From: Lycium barbarum
Lineage: Eukaryota > Streptophyta > Magnoliopsida > Solanales > Solanaceae
NCBI RefSeq assembly: GCF_019175385.1
Contig: NC_083342.1
Coordinates: 118,296,376 to 118,360,375, forward strand
Length of the DNA: 64,000 nt
Reading direction: 5' to 3'
In this document: positions 24,501 to 34,772 of the stretch, piece by piece
Position numbering within the stretch: the stretch's first letter is position 1
Layout of the letters: each line of letters begins with the position of its first letter
Notes under the pieces: model-generated
Databases searched by the model: none
Seen by the model: the letters and a program-made list of their open reading frames with translations, nothing else
Told to the model about the DNA's origin: nothing
Position numbers and translations under genes: made by a program

Positions 24501-25007
24501 TGTATTGGTAACATCATGTGCCGGCGGTATGAACTGAGTTTTTGAAGAGGTGGTTGTAAATAAAAAGGGAGCATTTTGAGTGAGGGGTTCGGAACGAACC
24601 GGCTGAGAGGTGGTAAAATAATTTGCTTGGTTAAATTCGTCCAAATTTGGGAATGGAGGTGGCATAGGCAAAGTCTGACGAACCCCATGAGATGGAGTCA
24701 TATGTGGTGGCGTTTGAGAAAATGACCGGTTGTGAAGTACCATGTGACTTAATTCAGCAACTCGTCGCTCCAAACGAGCAATGATCTCCAAATGTGTTTC
24801 TGGTTGATTAGAAGATGTGGGATCACTCGTGATCGGTAAACTAAGAGATGGCTCAGATGAAGTGGTTGCATTGATCAAACTTTGCTCCATTTTAGAGCGA
24901 GTCTTTTTAGTTAACCAGATGATTAGTGATGAGTCAGAGTCTGATTTCTTAGCTCTAGACCGTGTGAAATATGGATGCTCCGCCAGTTCCCCTTTAGCAC
25001 AAGTCAA
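21585..25007 (-). CDS. Ogre-like gag-protease with G-patch domain
   Basis: A 1140-codon uninterrupted frame. It begins at a TTG as listed; the first in-frame ATG is at 24890 (MEQSL), the likelier start unless splicing adds an upstream exon. Domains: Pro/Thr-rich N-terminus; retrotransposon gag core at about residues 264-413 with ALEWYSK and FREYAIRWREEA; a Pro/Tyr/Gln-rich stretch; a zinc-knuckle-like CAYHSGVKGHSTDRC near 576-592; a retropepsin-like domain near 862 with IDGGSGLNI (D-G-G-S in place of D-S/T-G) and NMLLGRPWIH; a G-patch (GYQPGFGLGK) near 1032; and an acidic tail. Gag packages element RNA, the protease processes the polyprotein, and a G-patch usually binds RNA or a helicase. The frame ends where a full Ogre would continue into pol. 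Lack of stops fits recent mobility. Confidence 0.9.
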   Translation of the reverse strand: MTCAKGELAEHPYFTRSRAKKSDSDSSLIIWLTKKTRSKMEQSLINATTSSEPSLSLPITSDPTSSNQPETHLEIIARLERRVAELSHMVLHNRSFSQTPPHMTPSHGVRQTLPMPPPFPNLDEFNQANYFTTSQPVRSEPLTQNAPFLFTTTSSKTQFIPPAHDVTNTHQVPPVYTYTTAPPMTQIQGQCRTDVDHYVEVENEARSINDEMINRKLKSLEDAMRSLRGLGSNQSVRYEELCAFPEVELPPGYKIPKFEKFDGSGNPFFHLKVYCEKLIGVGKNEGIRVKLFNQSLSGKALEWYSKQDTTKWRTWDDLANAFVDHYKFHVEIAPDRISITKLKKKFTESFREYAIRWREEASRVHPPMEETEMVTFFIQALEPEYYERLVTMGGKTFAEVIKAGDMIEDGIKTGRITSLAALQSTSRAIQTGTLGNGKKKEKEAASVMALGNTSYHHQQPPRYQPNAHHSQYFQYSPHPYDQALSSYQPQSPQISYPVYNTQPAYRAPRPPTYPTPPSQTHHPNNASAPRPNKPFRHFTPLGEPLSVVFERLQASGLVYPVEGRIPDPLPRSFDPTKTCAYHSGVKGHSTDRCYALKHKVEDLIEAKQITVKPPTPNVVNNPLPTHDGATINMIGIDENVDDPAEFIVPVDRVEDHDFVAVASPAVVIRGCVLVEILGASSIPVEVVRAPNQLPVLDTKAVPWNYQQTVMECQGKDTITDKVKTSGMTRSGRCYSPEELVRLGQLKETNVPPKRVVTEFEAEEFLRKIKASEYSVVDQLKKTNAQIPILSLLLSSDMHRNALLRILNEAYVPSETTSEALAGMIERVLDSHRISFDNEELPPEGCMHNKALYITVKCRNMFVAKVLIDGGSGLNICPLTSLKKIGYNVSELKTSDVNIRAFDGAQRRPIGEIELKVLIGPVEFIMDFQVLDISTTYNMLLGRPWIHLAGAVPSTLHQTVKFEWDQQQICIHGEGDTSFYREQSIPFIEAEGGFDGAAYHAWEVVNVIKVGEVCQTQEFKRSCAAIMVAKEMLRNGYQPGFGLGKTLNGRVEPVVLPTQQFTFGLGYEPTEEEVKKARKNKKKEVPLPKPIPTIDQTFSKPSDLIIEVAYDDIVEGIKNLFVEDEDDHAVIIKDFAEILTL

Positions 25008-26026
25008 CCTTTTATTTTGAAAATAAATTTTAAAAAGAAAAAAGATAAAACAAGAAAAAGAAGAGAAAAAAAAAAAAATGAGTCAGTATACGGTAAGGAC
25101 ATATTATTGCATATAAACACATTATTGCACATAATACATCACGTTCTATAATGCAAGGGACCTCTTTATGCCAGAGGTAGGCCTAACGAACATTTGAAGG
25201 ACAAACATGTTTTTTTGATGTGTCATTCCATAACTCTTTCTAAAACTAGTTTACAAGAGTAATAAAAATTTATTACATGCCAGTCAATAATACAATTCAA
25301 AGTTAATCTAAGATATCTAATACTTCAACTCCACTAATTTCCTTTGGCTGTCTTCAAACCTCCGGCATTAATTTTGGATGCTCCACAACAACCTGCAACA
25401 AAAGGTTAGTTTCCTTGAAATATTTATCTATAGAGTATTAGGTCCACATAATCCACATATTTGTCCTCCAAATAATGCGCATAGATAGTGAGTAGTGTCA
25501 CTTAGAGTCATAGACTCATTTGGACATTTGGTAAGGTTGACTAATGGACTTAATACACCAAGGGTATTAAGCCTCCTAGGTTTAAAATGATGCATGTCCT
25601 TACAAGGTTTTGGTTTTCGCTCTACCTAGGTAGACTAAGAATGGTTTTCCTATGACACAAGGCTCCCCCAAGCGGACAACTTGGAAGTGGAAAGTCCGTG
25701 GCCGTCGACTGCACCGCCGATCGACTAAATCCACAAGACCAATCCAACTAAAAGGGTAATTTAGTAGTGCACGGGCGCAAACTGCGAAGCCGCTTTAAGT
25801 GTGTGAATATGTGTGAATTTTTCCAGGAGTGGAGGAAAATATGAACGGAATGCCAATTTAAGGAAAGCAATAACATACATATTTACATAGAAAATTTACA
25901 TAAGGAATAAAATAAAAACATTCAAAAGCATATAAGGGAAAAACAATAATAAAGGCAAATAGGAAAACAAACAAAATATTCAACAAATTAACTATTAACC
26001 TAAGTCTGTTATGGTTAGAGCCTAAA
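25008..26026 (-). other. Ogre-like 5' leader
   Basis: Untranslated region between the primer site and the gag frame. No protein family is visible. The gag frame stays open a little upstream of 25007 without an ATG. In Ogre elements this part can hold an extra ORF; none is convincing here. Confidence 0.6.
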
Positions 26027-26045
26027 GTCCCCAGCGGAGTCGCCA
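26027..26045 (-). other. Ogre-like primer binding site (tRNA-Arg type)
   Basis: On the minus strand TGGCGACTCCGCTGGGGAC begins 3 bases after the 5' LTR. Its complement ends ...GGAGTCGCCA, matching from memory a plant tRNA-Arg 3' end with one difference. Ogre elements are known to use tRNA-Arg. Confidence 0.8.
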
Positions 26046-26048
26046 AGC

Positions 26049-29000
26049 TGTCACACCCCATTTTAACCCGGGTTAAATTTAGGAGTATGACATATTGGTG
26101 ATTCCTATTTTTGTTTTGATTTTAAGGAGTCGCCACCTAATTAATTTAACGATGAATTAGGACATCTAAATGTTAACTAAGGCAAAGTTAAAACTAAACC
26201 TCCGTTAATAGTCTGCTTAACCAGTGTGATTCTAGGTAAGGGCTCTATATTATCCTAAAGGGAAGGGGTTAGGCATCCTTTAGAATCCGTTAACTTACGG
26301 TTATCCGACCAAACTTAGGTTAATTAATTAATGGTGAAAATTTGTATGGGAGAGAATTTTGAGTGCTTACTTTAAATAAAACTTTACAAATATTGCTAAG
26401 GCTTTAAATAAGATGCTATTTTGAAAAATAAAACTTGTAAAGAACATTTTTTGCATAAAGAGAGGATTTTAAATAAAGTCCACAAAATGTTGCTAAGATT
26501 CTGAAAGAAAATATAATAATGTTGTATAAAAATAGGCTTATAAATACATATTAATTGTTTTTTCTACGATTTAAGAATATATTCAAAAGTAGCTAATAGG
26601 AATTTCTTTATCCTTTCATCATTTCTCATTAACTAATGATAACTATGCTTAGATGAAAATATGCGTGATTGATTTGAATTTGAAAGGGTTATTTATAAGA
26701 ATAATACTTGAATTTACATTTACATATTAATGACGTTTTGAAATTTCTAGGATAGTAAGAATAAAATATGATTCTTTTAACTCGAAATATAAAATCATGC
26801 CATTTTGCAAATCAAAGAAATGAAACCACAAAAGAAGAGAATAATCTTATGGGATTAATTTGTTAGTCTTCCTTAAACTAACTACCCATTACTAGAACTA
26901 AATCCACTAATTTATTAAGATTCATCTAAGTTAATAAAATAAGATAAGGTTAGTTATACAAAGCAAATAAAAATATACAACAATAAATAAGATAGAGGGG
27001 AAGAGAATTGGATGGATCTAGCCCATTTTAGGGCCCAATTGCTGCGGACTGTTTTGCCATTGGGCTTTAGCCCAGAATTCTTTTCTTTTTGTGTATAGGC
27101 TGCGGATGGGGCTGGACACGAGAGGATTTCGTTGGGCTTTAGCCCAATACCGAATGCAGAAAGAGGCGAATCCTTCGGACTCGCAGCAGTGGTCATGCAT
27201 AAAATGAGAAGGAAAAGGATTAGTACCTGACCGGTGAATAAGTTAAACATGTAAATATGAATTCAAAAAGAAATTAATAAGTCGTGTATATTCTGGGAGT
27301 ATTTGGGTATATTTCGATTTTATACAGCATTCAGGCATTATATACTTATGGTATAAAAAAACAGGGCCACCCTCCTACATAGGCAAGCACCACAATGTGA
27401 TGTTTGTCGTACATAAATATATGCAAGACTCGGACAGATATAGTAGCGCGTAATACTCAGAATATACTTGGTATAGTGGAAAGGTATACACCGGTATACG
27501 ACCTTTGTGTACGATGGGCGTACACTGAGGTTTTGTATACCCTGTATACTTTGACGTATGCTATACTAGAAAGAAAAATCGTAGAGGATGAACCCTCAAG
27601 AGCAAATAAAAAATGCAGAAAGAGAGAAGGAAATTTGCGAACGCCTCATGTAATCCAGACCAGAACAAACATTCCAAGGAAGCATAAGATACAGTTAGAT
27701 ATTCAACCAGAAAATTAACTAGAAACGCCCAGATTGCAACAGAACTGGGAGCAGACATGAAATGCCAAACAACTGCGTTCGAATAAGGCTGAACAGCGAG
27801 GAAATAGGGGAAAATTATGCAGGGATTGAAAACATGCTACAGTCAACCATATGTAAAACAACATGATTGAAGAACTGTTTGACTTATGCTATCATCTGAA
27901 CACTCATACATGGTTGTTCATTTAAGACAAAATTCAGCAATAGAGCATTTATATGCTGGAAACCAACAACCTTTGAAGCAAACTATACTCATGCTCATGC
28001 CATCATTAATCTATCGCTTACACTTTCAAAGCTATTGGCTTTAAACTCAATCAAATGCTAGAACCAAGATATACTAATGATCATCTCAACAGTAATCTAA
28101 TCAAAATGATATCCTCTTTAGGACAGACCACATACTCATTTTTGGGACAACAGTTTGGAATGGATGACACAAGGCAGATGAACCTTAGACAAATCCAGCA
28201 TGAATCAAGACCATAGAAACCCTTTTTGCATTCAGAATTTAAACCAGATACCACTCCTTCGTTTGCAAAAACCAGTTTTAAGAGGAAAAATAAACAGTTG
28301 TGAGGCAAGACTAGTGAACAAAGAATGAACCAACTTAAATAAAATTGAAAGCCACGCTGACCTTTTGTCAAAATGAGATGCATTCTCCACTACTTGTTAG
28401 TAAAAGAAGAATTTATCAAGCATAATCGTTTTTTTTTTTAAAAGGAAGGCAAACAGTTTTCAAATTATTCTTGGACTTATCATGCAAAATGAAGAAACCA
28501 GGGTCCTTAAGCACACACAGAGGACCAAATTTGACTAAACTCCTGTTTTAAGAGGAATTAATACCCTTAAAGATTTTGAAATCAACAAATGTCCAATGAA
28601 TTTTACAACTGCAGGGAATGGAGAATTGGCAGCATTTGATGTTTTCAGCAAATTTTCAGAGGGGAAAAGGAGAGGGAAACATCAAGGATATTGTCAATCA
28701 ACAGAGGAATCTGAACTAAAAATGAGTTTGAGACACCATCATAAAGGATCTGCTGAGCCAACACAGCAATAGAATCCCATACTGTCTAAATAAAGCTAAA
28801 CACAGCAGTAGCTAAAATGGCTAAACCCCAGCAGTTCAGGCAAACTAAAAATGAGCAGGTGCTAGTAGAGGAAGGTGGACTGAACAGGGAGAACATCCTT
28901 AAAGGAAATCTCATTCTACAAAACTCATGCTCAATGCATACATTGTCCAGAACTAATAGAGATTTAACTTACATACGAGGTGTGTGAAGGTTGTTACCAC

Positions 29001-31361
29001 TTCCTAGTTCATTTTATTCGACTGATCATTAAAGAAAACTGCACAAATCTTCATTTGTGGACTCTTATTTCAATATCAGGATTTCATGTTTTTAACTGAT
29101 AAGCTAATGCATCTCTTAAGATGAGATATAGATAAACAGCAATAGCAGCTATAAGCGAGGTAAAAGAAAGGAATATGCAGTTGCTAAGGACAAGCAAAGG
29201 GAAATCAGGTTGGCAACCAACTCAAAACATTAATGTAGAGTCAAGTGGAATATTTCCATACAATAAGGGCATAGAGGAAACATTTCAAAATGGAAGATAC
29301 AACAACAGACTGGTCAAGGAGTTGGCACCATTATGGGTATTGCAGCCATGGCTGTAAGTTCTAGAGGAGCATGGAAGGTAATGAAAGAGTCAACTCCAAA
29401 TATAAGATGGCATGGTCAAAAACAGGTAGCAGGATCTTCAAAGGATCAAATCCCATTATCCAACTAAGGCATACAAGTCGCAAGGTGAGTTGATTTAAGC
29501 ATCACTAATGTGTGCCTATGATCACTGGACATTTTAGCACAAACAAGAAGAGCTGAACTATCACACATTTAAAATGGAACTCAGAACCACCATGTACTGC
29601 ACCTAGTCATTTCTACTACTTGAATTCATGTGAAACTAATCCAAATCATAAACAGAGCATGCTTTGAACAAATCGACCCAGTTTAATCCATGCAATCGTC
29701 AACAAACAACAACTTAACAACAATAACTAAAGCTAAAACAGACCCATTAATACTAATCGTAGACTAATCTAACGACTACCACCAGATATCAAACATGTGA
29801 ACGTGAAACACCAAATTAAAGGCAATATACTAAAATGCTACTAATTGATAATGAAGATATATGGCCTGCTTACACAAGAAAATTGATTAAACCAAACCCA
29901 AGTTGATCTAAAAAAAAAACTAACACTGAATATATATGAACTACTAAATCAAGCATAGACGTGCTAATAAATAACTAACACATAGCAAGATTAAAACTCA
30001 AAAATAAACAAAACCAATATGAACTCATAACACATAAGCAAAAACTAAACTAAATACACAGAAGATACTAAGAACGCTAAAAAAAATTGAAATAAATACA
30101 AGGAAAAAGCTTTACCTTTTGTGTGTGCAGTGAACTGAGGCGAGGGTTTCGATATCTACCTCGAATACTTTGAAATTCGAACTTGCGTATGCTCGGATTT
30201 GCAACAACACAAAGCAAATAAAAGCAGAAAAACAAAACAAATGTTCTAGAATTTTGACTAGATAGTTCGAGACTATGATTTACTAAAGCAACTGTTTTTT
30301 TTACGGAGATTTTGAGGCGGCTAATGAACTAGTATTACTGGTGATTTTACCACTGAAAAATAAACTTGTTTCTTGCTTTAAGGGGTTTTGGGGGTTCCAG
30401 GAACTGTCCCCTGAGCGATTCAACTCGTCCCCTTTTATAGGGGTTTGCTTTGTGCTTGAGGAAATAGAGAGAAGGAGGAGCGGTGGAAACAGACGCTCTG
30501 GTGGGGTTGAGATGAAAAGGAAGCGGCGGTGGTGGGGTCGGATGCGGCGTGGTGGGGTGACGATGAAAAGGAAGCGGCGATGGTGGGGACAGGGGTAAGT
30601 GGGGAGGAGCGGGGTGCGAGGAAGAGGGAGAAGGGAGGAGGAAAGGGAAAGGGAGAGACGAAGAGCGTGGGAGTGGGGTAGCGGTGTGCAGGCGGCGGTG
30701 GTGGGGCGAAGAGCGTGGTGGGGTAGCGGTGTGGGGGTCGTCGGCGAGGTGGGGACGAGGAGCGTGGGAGTGGGGACGAGGAGCGTGGGAGTGGGAGCGG
30801 AAGAGAAAGGAAGAGAGGGAGGGGGTGAGCGGCGGAGGTGATAAAGGAGAGAGAGAGAGAGAGAGTGCCGAAGGAGGCGGAAAAAGAAAGGAGAGAGATA
30901 GGATTTAGGGTTAAAGAAAATAAGGGATGGGCTGGACCGGGTCGGGTTAAAAATGGGCTGGTTTGGCTAAAATATAGGCTGGGCAAAATTAAAAGAGTGG
31001 GCTGGTCCGAAAATGTTGGTTAATTATTTGGGCTGGGGTGAACTAAATGATGTCAAATAAATCAAAATGTGGACTGGTTTTGTGAATTGACCGGAAAATA
31101 GTATGAGTTGATTGGCTACTACATTTAAATAAAAGACCTATTTAATAACTTGTGTTAAAATATTACTTAATATAAAATATGCAATTATTAGTGCTCAGAT
31201 AAAAAATGGCGTTGTAATAGCCGTGCAATAATATTTCAAAAATCTACAGTAAATAAACACTATTATTTAATTATGCAAAAAAGATAAATGCGATGCGTGT
31301 GCGTAAGCTGGTAAAAAATGCTAAAAAAATGATAAAATTGTGAATTATAATAATAGTAATA

Positions 31362-31444
<83 letters not shown>

Positions 31445-31606
31445 CAACAACAATAGTAACTGCAATAGAATAATAAAGTGCCGGTATTGATGAGAAGCTG
31501 ATAATTTAGTAAAAAATGACTATATATATATTTTAATTTTTCTAAAAATATTAGAGGCGTAAATAGGTATTTTGGAGGAGAGGCGGGACAAAATTGGGTG
31601 TCAACA
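26049..31606 (-). repeat. Ogre-like 5' LTR (element sense)
   Basis: 5558 bp; the transcribing LTR. It begins (minus) TGTTGACACCCAATTTTGTC and ends GGTGTGACA. On the minus strand, about 1.17 kb in, lies a TATA box (30431-30440) preceded by a CT-rich/Pro-codon-like GC-rich block at 30455-30865. Roughly 4.4 kb of LTR lies downstream of it. Confidence 0.95.
30431..30440 (-). promoter_or_regulatory. Candidate TATA box of the Ogre-like LTR
   Basis: Minus-strand CTATAAAAGG, flanked upstream by a pyrimidine-rich region with a (CT)n run at about 30846-30864. The same site is at 16611-16620 in the other LTR. Its position would give a U3 of about 1.2 kb and a very long R-U5. Confidence 0.5.
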
Positions 31607-31611
31607 GATAC

Positions 31612-32580
31612 TGCTACTCTATGTCGACGACATGCTAATCGTAGGAGCAAACCTACAGGAGATTGATCGGTTGAAAAAAAAGGTTATCGAAAGAGTTTGC
31701 AATGAATGATTTGGGAGCTGCAAAGCAAATCCTTGGGATGAGAATCAACCGAAGCAAGGAGGGCATCAAACTCTCACAAGAAGAATATGTGAGGAAAGTT
31801 ATCAAAAGGTTTAACATGCATGATGCCAAGCCAGTCAGCACTCCCTTGGCTGGACATTTTCGGTTGTCAAAGGATCAGTCGCCGACAACCGAGGATGAGA
31901 AGAAGCAGATGGACAAGATACCTTATGCATCTGCAATCGGTAGTCTTATGTATGCAATGATATGTACAAGGCCAGACATTGCACATGCAGTGGGAGTTGT
32001 CAGCCGATTTATGAGCAATCCGGGAAAGCAACACTGGGAGGCTGTGAAGTGGATATTCAGATATCTGAAAGGCAGCTCGAGTTCAGCTCTGTATTTCCGA
32101 AAATCAAAAACAGGATTGCAAGGGTATGTTGATGCTGACAACGGTGGTGATATTGATAGCAGAAAGAGCACATCCGGGTATGTTTACACCTTCGGAGGTA
32201 CTGCAATCTCTTGGGTTTCCAAGTTGCAAAAGATAGTAGCTCTCTCTAGTTGTGAGGCTGAGTACGTTGCTGTGACGGAGGCCACAAAGGAAATGATGTG
32301 GCTACAATCTTTTCTGCGGGAATTGGATCAGGACCACGAGGGAAGTGTGCTATATTGTGATAGCCAAAGCGCCATTCATTTGGCAAAGAACCCGGTTTAC
32401 CATGCTCGAACGAAGCACATACAACTCCGGTACCATTTCATTAGATCAGCTTTGGAAGATGGAGCGCTAGTGCTTGAGAAGATCGCAGGGAGTCAGAATC
32501 CAGCAGACATGCTGACAAAGGCAGTGACGATAGACAAACTGAAGCTATGCTCAACTTCAGTTGGCCTGCACGAAGTATGA
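31612..32580 (+). pseudogene. Copia pol, 3' part (RT end and RNase H)
   Basis: This continues the RT from 12225. The catalytic YVDDM box lies just after the insertion (about 31619-31633). One extra base after the A run near 31675-31685 shifts the frame; the rest is open from 31702 to the stop at 32580. RNase H is recognisable by the STSGYV and SSCEAEYVA segments and the CDSQSAIHLAKN motif, ending with the usual TKHIQLRYHFIR and ADMLTKA. In the intact element this would be one polyprotein with 9289-12225. Confidence 0.93.
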
Positions 32581-32637
32581 AAGTAGGAAAGAGCTGCTGC
32601 ATCGATCAAAGTGTGAAGACAAATTAAAATTAGTCTT

Positions 32638-32650
32638 CAAGTGGGAAATT
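32638..32650 (+). other. Copia polypurine tract
   Basis: CAAGTGGGAAATT directly before the 3' LTR; a typical Copia plus-strand primer. Confidence 0.75.
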
Positions 32651-33194
32651 TGTTAGGTGTGGAATTGGCCAAACAAGTCAATTCTTTTGTTCACATAGTC
32701 GTGATGTAAGCGCTTACCTCATAATAGTTGTGATGTAAGCGCTTACCTCATCATAGGAAATTCATTCCTATAAATAGGTAGCTTATGGTTCATTTGTAAG
32801 ATATCATTAAGATCATTTGCTATACACATCCCAAGAGAGAAAAAAAAAACTAAGAGAAATACTCTTAGTGAAAGGCCTAAGTAAGAGAAGGTCTTTGAGA
32901 GAATTTTCTGTGGTAAAATCCTTGAGTGTAATTGGGATTGGGGTTGTGAGGTTGAGTGTTGTAAACACTTGTAATATTTCTTCTTTAATAAGATCTGCAG
33001 CAGCAACGTGGACGTAGCTCTCACATTGAGAGTGAACCACTATAAATTTATGTGTGCTATTTATTCTTCGCTTATATCACGGCGTAAGTAGGTTCTGTCT
33101 AAGGAGGTTGGTATTTAAGTGGTCCAGCTGTGACCCTCCAATCATTCCTGGGAACCTGCTTACAAAGGTCGGATTTGGGATTTAAATCCTAACA
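32651..33194 (+). repeat. Copia 3' LTR
   Basis: Intact 544-bp LTR, TGTTAGG...CCTAACA. It differs from the 5' LTR at six sites by eye. It carries the two TAAGCGCTTA repeats (32701-32722 and 32730-32751) and TATAAATA at 32769-32776. It could in principle read out into the downstream NLR fragment. Confidence 0.96.
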
Positions 33195-33199
33195 ACGCC

Positions 33200-34772
33200 A
33201 ACAGATCAGGAATTGGAGGACCAAAAGTTGAAAGAAAAATTAAGGCAATCCCTCGGAGGGCGAAGATATTTCATTGTACTAGATGACATATGGAGGGTTA
33301 AAGATTGGGAGAATTAAAGGCCATGTTTTCCAGACGACAGAAATGGAAGCAAGATTCTATTGACTAGCCGCAACATCGACATCGCTACATATGCAAGCTC
33401 TACACCGCCGTTTCGTCTTCCATCCATGGAAGAAGCAGAAAGTTGGCAACTCTTCTCCAAGAGGGTTTTCCGAGGTGAAACACTCCCAGAGGATATGGTG
33501 GAGCTAGGAAGGAGAATGTGCAAAGATTGCAACGGCTTACCACTGGCGATTTTGACACTAGCAGGTGTCCTCTTAACGAAGAAGACGTTGTGTTCGTGGT
33601 CCAATATAGTTGAACACGTAAATTGGCACCTCATCAAGGATCCCACCAGATGCTCGGACATCCTATCCCTAAGCTACGATGACCTACGACCTCACTTAAA
33701 ATCATGTTTTCTCTACTTTGGTGTTTACCCAGAGGGCTTTAATATCCCTGCCAAGCAGATAATGCAACTGTGGATAGCTGAGGGCTTTGTACAAAATGAG
33801 AACAATAGGAAGATGGAAGATATGGCGGAGGATTACTTGGAAGAACTCATTGCTCGAAGTCTAGTCCAACTGGTCAGTAGAGGGAGTGATGGCAGGGTCA
33901 AAACTTATCAAATCCATGATCTTCTACGAGATCTTTGCATCGTTGAGGGCACGCAAGGAAGGTTCTTTGAAGTCTATAAAACCATTGCTACGAAATTACC
34001 AAATAAGCCACGAAGAATTTCTATCCATAGTGACACCCACTACATTGCTCCAAGTGTGAGAAAAATTTGTTGCACCCGGTCCTTCCTGTGCTATGATTCT
34101 AATTGCAAACTAGGAAGATCTCGTTGGAAGAAACTTCACAAAAGTTTCAAGTTGATCAAGGTGTTGGACCTCGGGTATAGTAATGTTCGTTGTATGCCAG
34201 CCAAGCTGATAAACCCACTTGTCTATCTGAGGTATCTAAGGTTAAGTGTTCCCACAGAGTATGCCTCTCCTCCTTCTCTGTCTAACCTTCAGCATCTACA
34301 AACACTTTATATGAAAGGAAGGTTTTGGAGAACAATCCCAGATGGATTTTGGAAGATGACAGAACTACGACATTTTTATGTGTCAGGTCTCCCCATAACT
34401 GGTCTTCCTCCTTGTCCAAGTCTTATGAATCTACAGACACTCACTTTGGTACGTGCTGGTGACAACCTTAAGCATCTTATTTGTAACGGTAAATTCCCCA
34501 TGTTGACAATGTTAGGACTAGATGGGGAAAAAGGTAGAAGCTGGAAGAAGTTTCTTGAGAAACTTTACCATTTGAAACATCTTCAATCATTGAAGATTCA
34601 TTGTGGTAAATTTGAACTCCCAGACAATTTGTCCAGTTCCTTCCCTTCGAAGCTCACCAAGATAAATCTCAAGGACGTCTCAATAGAAGGAGGAGAATTG
34701 AGAAAGCTCAAGAAACTTGCAAATCTTAAGGTGATCAAGATAGAAGGACTTTACTATCGAGTACCATCATAA
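33200..34772 (+). pseudogene. NLR pseudogene, 3' part (NB-ARC end and LRR)
   Basis: The reading frame resumes in phase with 5204 (codon CCA spans the join). Visible motifs in order: kinase-2 FIVLDDIW near 33270-33293; RNBS-B GSKILLTSRN near 33345; GLPLA near 33533; RNBS-D CFLYFGVYPE near 33707; an MHD-type IHD near 33913; then leucine-rich repeats from about 34140. A TAA at 33315-33317 (one base from a leucine codon) breaks the frame before RNBS-B; after it the frame is open for 470 codons from the TTG at 33360. With the 5' part the gene would encode about 760 residues, shorter than the usual 850-900, so the LRR end may also be lost. The product cannot be a full receptor. Confidence 0.9.

Larger units (their letters stand above)
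12226..31606 (-). mobile_element. Giant non-autonomous Ogre-like (Ty3/Gypsy, Tat) element
   Basis: 19,381 bp, flanked by GATAC at 12221-12225 and 31607-31611. In element sense (minus strand) the order is: 5' LTR 31606-26049; primer site 26045-26027; leader; gag-protease-G-patch frame 25007-21585; a long 3' untranslated segment with two tandem arrays; polypurine tract near 17808-17793; 3' LTR 17792-12226. The LTRs begin TGTTGACACCC and end GGGGTGTGACA. The very long LTRs, tRNA-Arg-type primer site, gag form and tandem repeats all point to Ogre/Tat. I find no reverse transcriptase, RNase H or integrase between 21584 and 17793, so mobilisation would need enzymes in trans. By eye the LTRs differ by about a dozen substitutions in 5.56 kb (about 0.2%) plus microsatellite length, so the insertion is recent. 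Confidence 0.92.
5205..33194 (+). mobile_element. Ty1/Copia retrotransposon inserted in the NLR
   Basis: The element begins TGTTAGG and ends CCTAACA and is flanked by ACGCC at 5200-5204 and 33195-33199. It has LTRs (544 bp each once the nested insertion is removed), a tRNA-iMet primer site, a gag-pol frame in Copia order (gag, protease, integrase, RT, RNase H) and a polypurine tract. Two later insertions sit inside it: a solo LTR at 5448-8941 and an Ogre-like element at 12226-31606. Without them it would be about 5.1 kb. By eye the LTRs differ at 6 of 544 sites (about 1.1%), pointing to insertion some hundreds of thousands of years ago at usual plant rates. Two frameshifts and the insertions make it non-functional. 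The lineage is probably Tork/Tnt1-like; that is inference. Confidence 0.95.
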
